Notes: generated by a model from the sequence alone, not told the origin. A stretch of 64,000 nucleotides of DNA from Marisa cornuarietis (GCA_004794655.1 SMMW01000605.1:1642001-1706000), one strand, 5' to 3'; shown: positions 1 to 12,223, numbered from the stretch's first letter. Program-made: numbers and translations.

Positions 1-455
1 ATGGATAGAATGGATATGGTAACACACTGAGGTATGGACAGAAAGGATATAATAATACACTGAGACATGGACAGAAAGGATATAATAATACACGGAGACA
101 TGGACAGAAAGGATATAATAATACACGGAGACATGGACAGAAAGGATATAATAATACACTGAGACATGGACAGAAAGGATATAATAATACACGGAGACAT
201 GGACAGAAAGGATATAATAATACACGGAGACATGGACAGAAAGGATATAATAATACACGGAGACATGGACAGAAAGGATATAATAATACACGGAGACATG
301 GACAGAAAGGATATAATAATACACGGAGACATGGACAGAAAGGATATGGTAACACACGGAGACATGGATAGAATGGATATGGTAACACACTGAGGTATGG
401 ACAGAAAGGATATAATAATACACTGAGACATGGACAGAGTGGATAGCACACGTAT
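1..455. repeat. 33-bp minisatellite (left edge)
   Basis: About 13 copies of a 33-bp unit containing ACATGGACAGAAAGGATATA followed by ATAATACACGGAG. Some units have GGTAACACACTGAGG instead. The period is a multiple of three, so a meaningless open frame (MDRKDIIIHGD repeated) runs through it. The array is cut by the window start. Confidence 0.95.
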
Positions 456-1171
456 GTTCTGTCTGTCAAACGATCCTTGGTTAAGTCAGTCTGCTGATCA
501 TAATACACTTGCGTGCATACAGATATTAATAAAAAAAGGAATAAAATGAACAAAAAAAGTCAAGGGATGATCATACTATAATGGTGGGACACTTCCGAGG
601 GAACAACAGTTAGGACCACTAGTTTAGAGTGCTAGAGCCTGAGAGGAAGATAAAAAATAATGCGGGGTTGGGTGTAGGGAGGAAGAGAGAGAGAGAGAGA
701 GACTAGGAGGGAGCTTCATTGATTGAGTGGATAATCCAGGTTATCTTCTTGTCGTCTACTCTGCTGGCGCTGGGCTCGGCACGATCCGCTTTGGACAAGG
801 TCCGAGTAATCTCCCTTGTAATCTGTCAGTCGAGGGGTTAATCAGTTATACGAGATGCATTTTGTTTAATATTCGTCTTCGTCGTCAGCCACACAGCAGT
901 GCAGTTGACTACCACTGGCCTCGGACTGTACTTTACTGCAGTTTAGTAAACAACCCAGTGACATACCGAAAACACGTGATATAAGTTCATGTAAATAACT
1001 CAGTGAAGGACCGACAACACTCTTTTAGCAAAAATAATATGCTTATTAAAGAGATTTGTATTCATATTTTGTTTTTCTCAAATTTTAAATGTTCCTAACA
1101 ATCTCATACTTTTAATTTTTTTAATTAACAAGAGTCGTAGGTTTAAAAAGTATTTCTACTGATGTAGACTG
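456..1171. other. no gene seen; unique-looking sequence
   Basis: There is a short (GA)n tract at about 688-702 and an 85-residue open frame at 727-984 with no recognisable domain. AT content rises towards 1020-1160, just before the LINE fragment begins. Confidence 0.5.
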
Positions 1172-2040
1172 TTCACACTGGCCGTTGATTGGCTCATGTG
1201 GCCTGTCACTCAGGGAGGTCGACAGGGTCTACAGTGGACTCTAACCACAGTCTTGGAAGATCTTGACTATGCCGACGACCTAAGGCTGCTATCCCATAGG
1301 CACCAAGACATTCAAGATAAGACTGAAAACCTTAGTAAGACTGCCAGCATGATAGGACTCAGAGTCAACACCAGAAAAACACAAGTTCTAAGGAACAAGA
1401 TGACAAACAATAACCCTCTCACAATCAGTGAGAGTCCATTAGTGGACTAAAAGAATTTGTGTACCTAGGCAGCAAAGGGACAGCAGATGGTGACTGTGAA
1501 CAGGAGGTCAACACCAGGATCAGCAAAGCCAACCAAGCTTTTGCAATGCTTAAACCCATCTGGAGATCCACTGGCCTCAGCAGCCATACAAAGATCAGGA
1601 TCTTCAAGAGCAACGTCCTCAGTGTCCTCCTGTATGGTCAGAGTGCTGGTAGACCACAGCCTCCATCGAGAAAAAGCTAGAAGTGTTTCAAACCAAGTGT
1701 CTGCGGCACATACAAAAGATCTTCTGGCCCAAAACCATCTTAAATGAAGAACTGCGCGAGAGGGTGGGAATGTGCACCTTGGCAGAAGCGATCCAACTAC
1801 AGCGCTGGCGATGGTCACGTGTGCCGCATGCCTCCAGACTCAATCCCCAGAACAGCCCCGCGACGGACACCACAGGGAAAGAGGAACAGAGGGAGGCCCA
1901 TAGAGACATAGAGGTGAACCATCGAGAAGGACCTCAATAACAGAGGCTTATCCCTCGAGACAGCCCCCAGAACAGCAGCAGACAGAACCAGATGGAGGTC
2001 CCTAGATGTCGCCTCACGTGCCAGACGACACAAGGAGGAC

Positions 2041-2136
<96 letters not shown>
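1172..2136 (+). mobile_element. RTE-like non-LTR retrotransposon remnant, 3' half, with (TGA)n tail
   Basis: This is a 5'-truncated, inactive copy of a LINE polymerase gene. Read across at least two frameshifts and several stops it shows, in order: FTLAVDWLM; the reverse transcriptase catalytic motif C as LDYADDLRLL (about 1260-1290); EFVYLGSKGTADGD; KIRIFKSNVLSVLLYG; and the basic C-terminus PQGKRNRGRP then RTRWRSL. The order matches the 3' part of endonuclease-reverse transcriptase proteins common in invertebrates (often mislabelled 'craniofacial development protein 2-like'). The final TGA stop at 2041-2043 is also the first unit of a perfect (TGA)n tract of about 32 copies ending near 2136, the kind of simple-repeat tail typical of RTE-clade elements. 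Frame breaks lie near 1450, 1637 and 1855. The clade assignment is from memory of the family. Confidence 0.88.
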
Positions 2137-2317
2137 GACTGAGAAGGGAAGAAGAGAATGTGGATTCGCTTGCACAGACAACAATTCTCGGTACGTCAAT
2201 AATAATTATTTGTCGATGCTGTAATTTTGTCGGTTAGTCGCGATTGTATGTGATCGTGTGATGCAATTTTCGAGATAATACATATAGGATACAATCAGTC
2301 ACACTTGCCTCATATTT

Positions 2318-2880
2318 CGATGTCATAGTATCTACGATATCTTGTGTAATTAATAAGATTTGTCTTGCGCACACAATCCTCGTCCCTGATGTTGTATTGG
2401 GATTCTTCCGTCTCTCGATATAGAAAATGATCCTTGTGTCTTGGCTTGCTGACCCTCTTCAAGGAAAGGTCAAAGGTGACCTGTTGCAGATCGTGGGTGC
2501 GTCCAATGTCTACCCAATCTTTTTATTCTGCCAATGTATTTTCTGAATAGACAGGGTTTGTGTTCCATGACAAACTCGATCTGGTTATATTGTCTTCCAC
2601 AGGGGTGTGCCATGTCCATATTTTGGATTCCGTGTGTTGGCCAAATGTGTCTGCCAGCATCAGATTGACATAGATGATAAATTCCAGGAGTCTATCCTTC
2701 TGCACAGCAGGATTTACCACAAGGGCCCTTTCAGTTCTTGAAGGCGGCAAGTTCAGCTTTGGTATCGTCACAAAGAATCACTAAGATGGTCTTCTCTGGT
2801 CTGCAATCGACTGTCTTCTGCAGTCGTCAGTGAAAGTCTTCAGGTAGTCGATATCATAGTCGAATGTTGGGGCTTACATG
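2318..2880 (-). mobile_element. LINE endonuclease-domain remnant, antisense to the preceding element
   Basis: Read on the - strand, this decayed stretch keeps signatures of the apurinic-like endonuclease domain of RTE-type LINE proteins. They are RLLEFIIYVNLMLADTFGQH, then WTWHTP, then after a one-base frameshift GRQYNQIEFVM (compare NQIDYIM in the family), then VDIGRTHDLQQVTFDLSLKR (compare the catalytic SDH region, here THD) and KPRHKDHF. Part of the upstream portion (DYDIDYLKTFTDD, near 2830-2860) also fits. It has frameshifts and stops and is a pseudogene. It lies about 180 bp from the (TGA)n tail of the + strand element but points the other way, so it is a separate insertion or an inverted piece. 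Confidence 0.72.
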
Positions 2881-5800
2881 ACTGTGAAGCTAAAAGTAAT
2901 TGTCTTTAAACGAACGGAATGAGTCGACTGCAGACCCACACCTCGAGACAGTTCACTGCAGGCCTCTGTGCTTGTTGAATACTCGTGGCCTTCGTCTAAG
3001 AGTCATAGATCTTCTGTCCTATCTCTTCAGAGCCATCAATCTTCGGTCTCTGATATCCTGAATGTTGAAACAGCTGAAGATGATACTGTTTATAAATTAA
3101 TCATCAGCCGTTAACCCAACAAAACTAACCCTTTCTAAATATCATCGAAAATGCTTTTCATACATTTCAATATTATTGTATCCGATCTTGTATATCTTCT
3201 CAGAAAAGGAAACCTTCCGTCGTCAGGAGGAGAGATAAGCTCATAAAATGTATGAATGTCAGTTTTTTCGCACATATTCTATTCAATATGGCCTTGGAAT
3301 GATTTTGAATAAATAAAGAAAACAAAAGGCACGCTTGGCAATAAAATGAGCGCCGGTTTGTGGAGTTTCTCGTTCTTTGATAGGACAGATCAAAAAGCAT
3401 CAGCCAGTCAAGAGAACTTTCAAAAAAAACCTTCAGAGCTTGTGTCTGGCGATCAGACGATCTTCGATCATCCAAGAGAAAAGACCGAGACCTTGTTGAG
3501 CGCATCTTTGAAGCTGGCCACAAGAGAGACAGACGCAAGGTAAGGTTCCGCTTGGGTCAATACTCTCCCTTTGCCACGCGCTGATCACAATGGTCAAGCG
3601 TTGCCCTTAGTTGTCTGCTCTTGCCGAGCGCACGATGCCGGCGCCCCCTCCACCCCACCCTAATCCACCCCAACCCCATAACACTGGAGTGAGGGGAGAA
3701 AGCTAACTGTGGCATCGCGGATTTTTCTGCAAATTGAGAAGCACAGGATGTGCCGATCTACTTGTGATCTCCACATCTACTGGTGACCTGTCGCCAAGTG
3801 GAAAGCAACTACCGGGCCGTAAGCGCTGCTCTCGTCTCGTCTCGCCTCGTTAAGTCACGAGAATACGCGAGACACAGCACGCAGACACCTGTTTGCGGCG
3901 GCAGAAATCGTGTCTTAGGTAAGGAAAGCGCTTGTGGCGAGACTAGTACAGTGTTACACAAACTCAGGTGCAGCTTGTGACATACGGGTACTGAGTGTTT
4001 GATGACGTCACGAAGGACACTCGGACAAAACTTGTGATGAAGTCACGTGTGAGGTAGAAGTCTCCCTCCCTCTGCCTTCTCTCCTCCCAACCCCACACAC
4101 ACGCTACTCGGCGCCGTGACTGTGGTGGAGAGCTGAGGTGGTTGCAGTAATGACTGGTGGAGAGCTGTCGTGACCAATGTGCTGACTCGGTATCTCGTTG
4201 TTGATCTTCTCCTGTCATAAGCAAAGTACTTTGATCTGAGAGTTATTTCCAGAGGAAATGCTTAAAGAATATGTCTAGACTGCTGAGGAAATGATGAGGT
4301 TTGTAGCCTCTTACCTTTAGACACACAAACGCTAATCCGTCTGCTCTGCCTGCTCGGCTACAGTTTCTGCCACACGTTGGTATCAGCGGCAATCCGCAAA
4401 GTTTATTGCAGCGACAGGCGCCTGTTGTGCCAGGCTGCAAGGCTGGAGTAGGGTGGGAGTGGACATCCGAATATTACACCAGGAAAGAAACTCTCCTCGT
4501 TTATAGGAGTCCGAGCACGTGCACACACACACACACACACTCGCACCTGCGTACACACATAATCTCTCTCTCATTTTCTCTCTCTCTCTGTCTCGCGTGC
4601 AACAGAGGTGTGCTGTACAGACCACCGCCATTACATTTCCTCCAGCCACAAAGGCGAAAGCGCACCCGAGTGTTGAATACCCAGAAGCTTTTTTTTTCTT
4701 TTACTTTTCCCCCACCAACCCCACCCTCTCCGCGCTTTTGCCGGCAGGACTGCTCTGCGTGGGTTGCATTTTTCTTTTTAAAAAAAAAACTGTCTTGCGG
4801 AGTTGAGCAGAAGAGATATCAATCGATGCTTTGACTTTCTCAGCGCCAGTCGATGCCGGCAGGTGTGGCGTGTCTCGGGGCACCTGTCGGAGGAGCAAGA
4901 CGGAAATCTCTCCCAGGTCAGGAACCTCCCCATCCCCTACTTCCCCCCCGTTGGAGGCATCGATACCTGCAGCCAGGCTTGTTGCCTGTTGTACCCAGTG
5001 TGCGGTTCCGCTCGCTGTGTGAGTCAGGGAGCGATTCGCCAGGGGTGCGGTGGCGGGTTGGTACCGCCCAGCGCCTGTGAGCCAGCGCGGCTAACGCGGC
5101 GGTACGTAAACAGCCGCCGCCCGCAACAGAGACTCAGTCCGCCTCACCACACGGCGCACCACACAGCTTACCACCACACGGCTCACGACAAGGAAACGAG
5201 GTAGTAAGGGGGTTCCAAGCAAGGGCCACAACAGATCGAGTGAAACCTTGACCTGCTGCTGTCGACTGCCCACAGGTGAGGGCGCCCCCCCCTCCTCTCC
5301 TGGCTGAAAACAAAATATCAGAGGGAAAGGAGAAAGAAGGGAGGCTAGCCTTGTAATATCGGCAGCCTCAACAGCTGTGAAGAGTGAAGATGAGAAGCTG
5401 GCTGGCTGGCTGACTGTCTGCACGTGCATCTCTGGGGTTGACTTGGGAAGCGAGGCTGCTAGCGACTGCGCCATACACGTGCCAGGGGGGGATGGGGGTG
5501 GGATGTCTGCAGGCGACACATCGCACTTCTTGCTCTCAACAGGTATTTGTTCTCAACAGGTATTTGCTCGATGAGGGCTGAGCCTTCATGTTGGATCCAG
5601 CCAATGCAGCTTGTCAGAGTGGCAGCCTCTTATCCCTGACAGTAATACCGGGCGGAGGTGCAGGGGACATGTGTCCGACACCACATCCTCAAACTTTGAC
5701 ACCTGCTCAGTATTCCACTGAGACACGTGCGGACATCTCACCCTCCAGGTCAGTGTTGGTCTTCATGATGCCAGGATATCTTGGTTTTAAGTACATAGCA

Positions 5801-6003
5801 TACATACCACTACTTTTCTGTTAAGTTTATCATATGCCAGCCCGTCTATCATTTGTTAAATTAAAGCTCTAACTGAGCTTTCACGAGTTTATTACAGCAG
5901 CTTGTTCTCAAGTAATCAGATATGTAAACTCTTTAAAGGGTTATACTTTTAGAAGACGAAGAAAGCGACTGTGAGGCGGGGTGAGTGACGATTGTTGCGT
6001 GTG
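2881..6003. other. no gene supported; partly GC-rich sequence with simple repeats
   Basis: The stretch holds several short open frames on both strands, none with a recognisable domain. It has a (CA)n tract at about 4521-4540, (CT)n at 4563-4593, T-rich and C-rich tracts near 4688-4740, and a more GC-rich zone around 3580-5500. It lies 6-8 kb upstream of the ZIP gene and could hold regulatory sequence or untranslated exons, but nothing shows this directly. Confidence 0.4.
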
Positions 6004-6245
6004 AAGGTCTATTTAACATTTAGTCTGAGTGGAACATTGACTTTACCAGGTGCTTTGTCTTTAACATTTAGCCTGACTGAAACATTGACTCTACCAGGTG
6101 CTTTGTCTTTAACATTTAACCTGACTGAAACATTGATTCTACCAGGTGCTTTGTCTTTAACATTTAGCCTGACTCGAACACCGACTCTGTCTGGTATTTT
6201 TTTTTTACATTTAGCCTGAGTGGAACGAACACCTGCTGTACCAGG
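6004..6245. repeat. 48-bp minisatellite
   Basis: About five copies of a 48-bp unit built on TTTAACATTTAGCCTGACTG, AAACATTGACTCTACCAGG and TGCTTTGTC. The copies are 85-95 % alike by eye, and the last one diverges. The period is a multiple of three, so open frames on both strands are by-products. Confidence 0.9.
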
Positions 6246-6985
6246 TATTTCCCAACTTCCCAGTTTTTTTACCATCGGATAAATAAGTGAGTTTCTCTGA
6301 CAACAATAATAGCCACGCCCGTCATCGCTAGTTTTCTTTTCCTATCACAGCTGCTTCAGACAGACTGGAATTTACAAAACAAATCTGAAAACTGTTCAAC
6401 CGAGAAACAACAGAAACACTGGTGACATTGCGGTGACAGGGTTGTCGGGTGGTCGTACAGCTCTTCTTTGATCACCCAAACTGACCTTTTTCCAAGTTTG
6501 GAACCTAACCACAAGTAAGAACCTCGGCCGCTGCTTAATGTCGTTTGAGTGAAAAGATTTTATTGCGAAATTCCTTGGATCAAAGACGGTTTGATTGTCG
6601 TTAGTAGGCGGTGCTGCATGTGGCATTTGCAAGGCGGTCGAAGACGCGCGCGCTGCACGATTGCGAAAGCACGTGCCACAGCCAGAGGCCTGCACTTGGT
6701 CGCACGCCAGTAGATGCTGGGTGTCCTCGCCACACCTCCGGTCACTCTTGCATGTCCTCACCACGCTTCTGGTCAGTCTTGCGTGTCCTGTCCACATCTC
6801 CAACCAGTTACAGGTGTGTTCACTACACCTGCCGCCAGTCCAGCCCCGCCCTAGCGGCTGTAGCACATAGTGAAAGAAAAGTGCACTGATTACAGCGCCA
6901 CCCTCCTTCAGAAACGTGAGTAGTGTTTTCTCATGTTTACATCCATGATGTCAACACCTTAAGCAGTAACGGATGTAGGACTGGA
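6246..6985. other. no gene supported
   Basis: Overlapping open frames on both strands at 6396-6889 (up to 156 residues) shadow one another and carry no domain I recognise. The centre (6630-6840) is GC-rich with repeated GTCCTC/CCACAC-type words. Confidence 0.4.
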
Positions 6986-7775
6986 ACCTTCTAGTGTATC
7001 AGAGTTTCCAATCCACGAAAACCTTCTTGTGTTTCACAGTGTTTTCCAGTCCGTAAAAACACTCGAGTGTTTGACAGTGTTTCCAGTCCATAGAAACCTT
7101 CTAATGTCCCAAAATGTTTCCAGTCCATAGAAACCTTCTAATGTCCCAAAATGTTTCCAGTCCATAGAAACCTTCTAATGTCCCAGAATGTTTCCAGTCC
7201 GTATAAACCTTCTAATGTCCCAGAATGTTCCCAGTCTATAGAAACCTTCTAATGTCTCAGAATGTTTCCAGTCCATAGAAACCTTCTAATGTCCGAGAAT
7301 GTTTCCAGTCCATAGAAACCTTCTAATGTCCGAGAATGTTTCCAGTCCATAGAAACCTTCTAATGTCCCAGAATGTTTCCAGTCCATAGAAACCTTCTAA
7401 TGTCTCAGAATGTTTCCAGTCCATAGAAACCTTCTAATGTCCCAGAATGTTTCCAGTCTATAGAAACCTTCTAATGTCCCAGAATGTTTCCAGTCTATAG
7501 AAACCTTCTAATGTCCCAGAATGTTTCCAGTCCATAGAAACCTTCTAATGTCCCAGAATGTTTCCAGTCCATAGAAACCTTCTAGTGTCTCAGTGTTTTC
7601 GATCCATGAAAACCTTGTGTTTCGCAGTGTTTTCCAGTCCATAGAAACCTTCTAGTGTCTCAGAGTGTTTCCGGTCTTCAGGAACCTTGTAGTGTCTCAA
7701 AATGTTTCCAGTCGGTGTAAACCTTGTTGTCTCAGAGTGTTTCCAGTCCATGGAAACCTTGTGTTTCAGAGTTTT
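6986..7775. repeat. 37-bp minisatellite A
   Basis: About 20 copies of a 37-bp unit containing TTTCCAGTCCATAGAAACCT followed by TCTAATGTCCCAGAATG. The middle is homogeneous. Both ends are degenerate, with indels and substitutions, as expected of an array that exchanges mainly in its centre. Confidence 0.95.
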
Positions 7776-8402
7776 GATGACCAACGCAGTGAGTTCAATG
7801 CTGCACGCATGTTGACCGCAGACTGAGAAATCTCGGTCTTCAAGAGACATTGAATTAGTTGCCAATCAGAGAATCTCATTTGGCGGACTAAAGTGAACCG
7901 TATCCAAGTGACGGTCTGTGTCAGCTGGTGTATTAATGATTGCGTGTCATTGATCATACCCATCATAACATTAGTGGGTGGACGTGGGTGGTGGCAGGTT
8001 ACTGTAATAAGGATTACGGTAATGTAATACAGGAAGTTGAGTTTCTGCTAATAAAGCTTTACTGTCCCGAGTTTGTTGTGGAATAATATTCCTCGTGATT
8101 ACTGCCTCTGTTTCCTGCCATTTATTTTCATCTTCTCCCTCCCTCGCCCTACCATTCCTCTCAAACGTTCCACGGAGGGTGGAGCTGTTTTCTCCAGTAA
8201 GGTCACGTGTCTTTGTCTCTGTTTAACTACAGAACACGGTTACACTATTGAAGTGTTTGAATGCTGTAGGGACATCGAGACAACTGTCACCGCACAAGAC
8301 GCAGTTTCTAGTATTCAATCCTTGCGCTGGAGGAGTGATTAGACAACGGTGGTCATTGCTCTCTACATTAACAGTAATATATTATATTTTTTTTCTCTCT
8401 CA
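7776..8402. other. no gene supported
   Basis: Unique-looking sequence with short open frames only, one of them 89 residues at 8073-8342. No domain or splice-bounded exon is recognised. Confidence 0.4.
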
Positions 8403-8462
8403 AACACAAACACACACACACACACACACACACACTCAAACACAAATCAAGAGACGCATGTT

Positions 8463-8524
<62 letters not shown>

Positions 8525-8526
8525 CG
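8403..8526. repeat. (CA)n - spacer - (TG)n inverted microsatellite pair
   Basis: A (CA)n run at about 8403-8435 is followed, after about 28 bp, by a (TG)n run at 8464-8515 ending in GCGCGCGCG. The two runs are complementary, so one strand can fold into a long hairpin. The TG/GC end favours Z-DNA. Confidence 0.95.
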
Positions 8527-8847
8527 GTTCCGTGCAAACAGAGCCCGACTTTCTTCAACATTCGATATTCAGACGAGTCTATTTATTTTCGAAAAAGTTG
8601 CAAATGGCAGTTACTGAAAGAAAGCTATTTTAGACTTCTGCTTCTAACGATTTTCTTGTCTCTCACTGTCACGGCTGGGAGGCGTTAGACGTTAGAACCA
8701 CCATAATGTAGGAACATGATCGACAGCAACTTCATACACCACCAACACCAATCTCATGCCACACGACTTGATATGTTACCTTCGGCAACCTTCGTACAGT
8801 TCCATGTGCCGATAGACTCATACAAAGTCTCGTCATCACCAAGACAT

Positions 8848-9204
8848 TCAGTGACTTGATATGTCACCCACAGCATCAGCGACCGATACACTACCGACAG
8901 GAACACCCGTACTATTCCACGTGAGTTGATACATCACACTCATCATACAGACCTCCGACACTTCCACTGCACTACCCCGATACATCACTCTTACCAATGA
9001 AATGTTTAGTGGGTCTAGGTTAATTCTAGCGAGCGCGTGAGCAAGTGTGAATGACGTGAGCCTCGGTGAATGACGCAAGTCTGGATGAATGACGCAGGCG
9101 GTGATGTCAAAAATGTTCGAGCAAGACAGCGCATGCGTAACGTTTAGTGTGATCGTTGAAAGAGAGAGAAGCAAGAAGAAAGTAGTGTAGGCGTGTGTCG
9201 CCAT
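8848..9204 (-). other. 118-residue open frame with a signal-peptide-like start, doubtful gene
   Basis: On the - strand this open frame starts MATHAYTTFFLLLSLSTITL and continues to ALSCSN, which resembles a secretory signal with possible cleavage near THA/LSC. The rest has no recognisable domain. Its start codon lies in the first unit of the adjacent 37-bp array, where every unit carries the same ATG. The hydrophobic run comes from a purine-rich stretch on the + strand, so it may be a coincidence of composition. There is no evidence for transcription. Confidence 0.15.
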
Positions 9205-10534
9205 TCTAGTAGTCTATAGTATTGTAGGCGTGTGTCGCCATTCTAGTAGTCTATAGTATTGTAGGCGTGTGTCGCCATTCTAGTAGTCTATAGTATTGTA
9301 GGCGTGTGTCGCCATCATAGTAGTCTATAGTATTGTAGGCGTGTGTCGCCATTCTAGTAGTCTATAGTATTGTAGGCGTGTGTCGCCATTCTAGTAGTCT
9401 ATAGTATTGTAGGCGTGTGTCGCCATTATAGTAGTCTATAGTATTGTAGGCGTGTGTCGCCATTATAGTAGTCTATAGTATTGTAGGCGTGTGTCGCCAT
9501 TATAGTAGTCTATAGTATTGTAGGTGTGTGTCGCCATTATAGTAGTTTAGAGTATTGTAGGTGTGTGTCGCCATTATAGTAGTCTATAGTATTGTAGGTG
9601 TGTGTCGCCATTATAGTAGTTTAGAGTATTGTAGGTGTGTGTCGCCATTATAGTAGTCTATAGTATTGTAGGCGTGTGTCGCCATTATAGTAGTCTATAG
9701 TATTGTAGGCATGTGTCGCCATTATAGTAGTCTATAGTATTGTAGGCGTGTGTCGCCATTATAGTAGTCTATGGTATTGTAGGCGTGTGTCGCCATTATA
9801 GTAGTCAATAGTATTGTAGGTGTGTGTCGCCATTATTGTAGTTTATAGTATTGTAGGCGTGTGTCGCCATTATAGTAGTCTATAGTATTGTAGGCGTGTG
9901 TCGCCATCATAGTAGTTTATAGTATTGTAGGCGTGTGTCGCCATCATAGTAGTCTATAGTATTGTAGGCGTGTGTCGCCATTATAGTAGTCTATAGTATT
10001 GTAGGCGTGTGTCGCCATGATAGTAGTTTATAGTATTGTAGGCGTGTGTCGCCATCATAGTAGTTTATAGTATTGTAGGCCTGTGTCGCCATCATAGTAG
10101 TCTATAGTATTGTAGGCGTGTGTCGCCATTATAGTAGTTTATAGTATTGTAGGCGTGTGTCGCCATTATAGTAGTTTATAGTATTGTAGGCGTGTGTCGC
10201 CATTATAGTAGTCTATAGTATTGTAGGCGTGTGTCGCCATTATAGTAGTCTATAGTATTGTAGGCGTGTGTCGCCATTATAGTAGTCTATAGTATTGTAG
10301 GCGTGTGTCGCCATTATAGTAGTTTAGAGTATTGTAGGCGTGTGTCGCCATTATAGTAGTTTATAGTATTGTAGGTGTGTGTCGCCATTATAGTAGTCTA
10401 TAGTATTGTAGGTGTGTGTCGCCATTATAGTAGTTTATAGTATTGTAGGCGTGTGTCGGCATTATAGTAGTCTATAGTATTGTAGGCGTGTGTCGCCATT
10501 ATAGTAGTTTAGAGTATTGTAGGCGTGTGTCGCC
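9183..10534. repeat. 37-bp minisatellite B
   Basis: About 36 copies of a 37-bp unit, TATTGTAGGCGTGTGTCGCC then ATTATAGTAGTCTATAG. Common variants are GGCGTG/GGTGTG, ATTCTAG/ATTATAG/ATCATAG and TCTATAG/TTTATAG/TTTAGAG. The first units, with ATTCTAG, form a homogeneous block. It has the same period as array A but an unrelated sequence. On the - strand each unit encodes ATG GCG ACA CAC GCC TAC and reaches a stop after about 11 codons. Confidence 0.97.
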
Positions 10535-12223
10535 GCTAATAGGGTGAGAGTTAGTGCATGAGTGTGTGTGGTTGGACTTTGCATCAGCAAGAAAGTAAGG
10601 AATTGTTTATCGTTTTGGACTCTTTGGACCGAGAAGTTGACACCGCCAGATTTTCTGGACCCGAAACGAGCTACTAACAGTCATTAACCAAGACCCGTTA
10701 GTTAACAATCACAGACACCAACCGTCAGATAAAATGTCCTCCATCACAGTCGCAAGCTCCTATAAGATAACCTTTAATACACCGCCGACAGCAACACATA
10801 CACTGGTTTGATACACCATACACACCAATACTTCAACAATGTTGTATGACCTGTTATACCACAAACAACATATTTATTTACCGAACGATTTACTACACGG
10901 GAAACGCCAACGATTGGATTCAATGCCCCGTAACTCAGTTTACATCTTCTAACCTTCAGATGTTGTTTGACTTGATTCCCTGTCACCTCCAACCCTCTGT
11001 GTACCGCCATACATCACCAGACACTGGTCTGCTACTGGATCCACGTCGTCTTCCAGCCATCATATACATGATATAGAACATATACATCATCTACATATCA
11101 TATACACATCATGTAAAATCTCATGTGATTTGATTTGCCAACAGTCCGCTACAGATCATGTCACACGGTACCTTCAAACATTCAGATACAACTGTTATGG
11201 CACCGCAAAATCAAACTCACAAACGAAAATTCTAATCCATATCACATGTTCAGGGTCAGCTATGACAGGGCGGCGCATGACAGCATCTGTTTAAATTCAC
11301 AGGCGCCCTATACCAGAAATTAATACTCTGTAGAAGCTGCATTTTCTGTAGCTCGCCATTATTTTTCTATCTGTAGTCTTCAGTTTGTTGACCTGTTTTG
11401 TGTCTCCATTCTGCAGCCCTGCATTTTTCAATCTAAACCATGTCTTAGTTAGTAGTTTGTGCTCTTTAATCCGACCTACCTGCTTTATCAACAGTCTTGA
11501 ATCCTGATCATCTTCCCTTCCAGGGATATTTCTAGTCCAGCTTGTGTTCGGTTTCCTGTATTTTCTCGATCGTCCATGCATCCACTTTTCAAAGACAACC
11601 ATACTTCTCTTCACGCCGTCTGCTTCTCAACAGCAGCTTGTGTTTGTTGCAGGTGTGGCGACAATGGAGAAGAAGGCCGAGCTCCATTCATTGAGTAGTC
11701 GGCATCGTGCGCGTGGGATACCCGCATAACACGCAGGCTGAAGAACAAACACGCCTATACACCACGTGTCGCCTGGCGCCCCGGGACGGTCAATACCTAC
11801 GATATACGCAGAGTGTAACGAGACCTTGTGGGGGTGGACCTATATCGCCTCCCTATGGATTCATACCTACGCAATGTTTGCCATGTGCTTAGGCCGATAG
11901 ACCGTTTCTGCGCAGGTATATATAAATGATCAGTTTTTGATTCCAAACCTGCGTGATCTCCAGTAAGCAAAGCTGCTTGCCGGGAGCTGTTTTGAGAAAA
12001 AATGTAGTGGTCGAGAAGCTGAAGTGAAGATGGTGGAATAAAATCTTGGTTGTCGGGAAAAGTCCGGTCGGTAGGATTCAAGCTTTACTTCCTGACTAGT
12101 CCGGTGCTTGACGGCCGGCTGTCGGCGCCCAGTCGGATGATACTTTGTATCGTTCCTGCCCAAGACGCTGGCCAGGGTGCGGGGAAACTGAACACCAGCT
12201 GTGCAACATCCGGGTCCTCGGCC
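10535..12223. other. upstream region of the ZIP gene
   Basis: This should contain the promoter and any 5' untranslated exons of the ZIP gene, though none can be pinned down. An open frame on the - strand at 11297-11614 includes GRSRKYRKPNTSWTRNI, which weakly resembles the basic C-terminal GRRRRGRPRxxWxxNI segment of LINE proteins; this is possible but unproven. At 12050 an in-frame ATG offers an alternative ZIP start. Confidence 0.4.

Noticed and set aside
11297..11614. 105-residue - strand frame with a GRSRKYRKP...SWTRNI segment
   Set aside because: It weakly recalls LINE C-termini, but no second conserved block supports it, so it is not called as an element.
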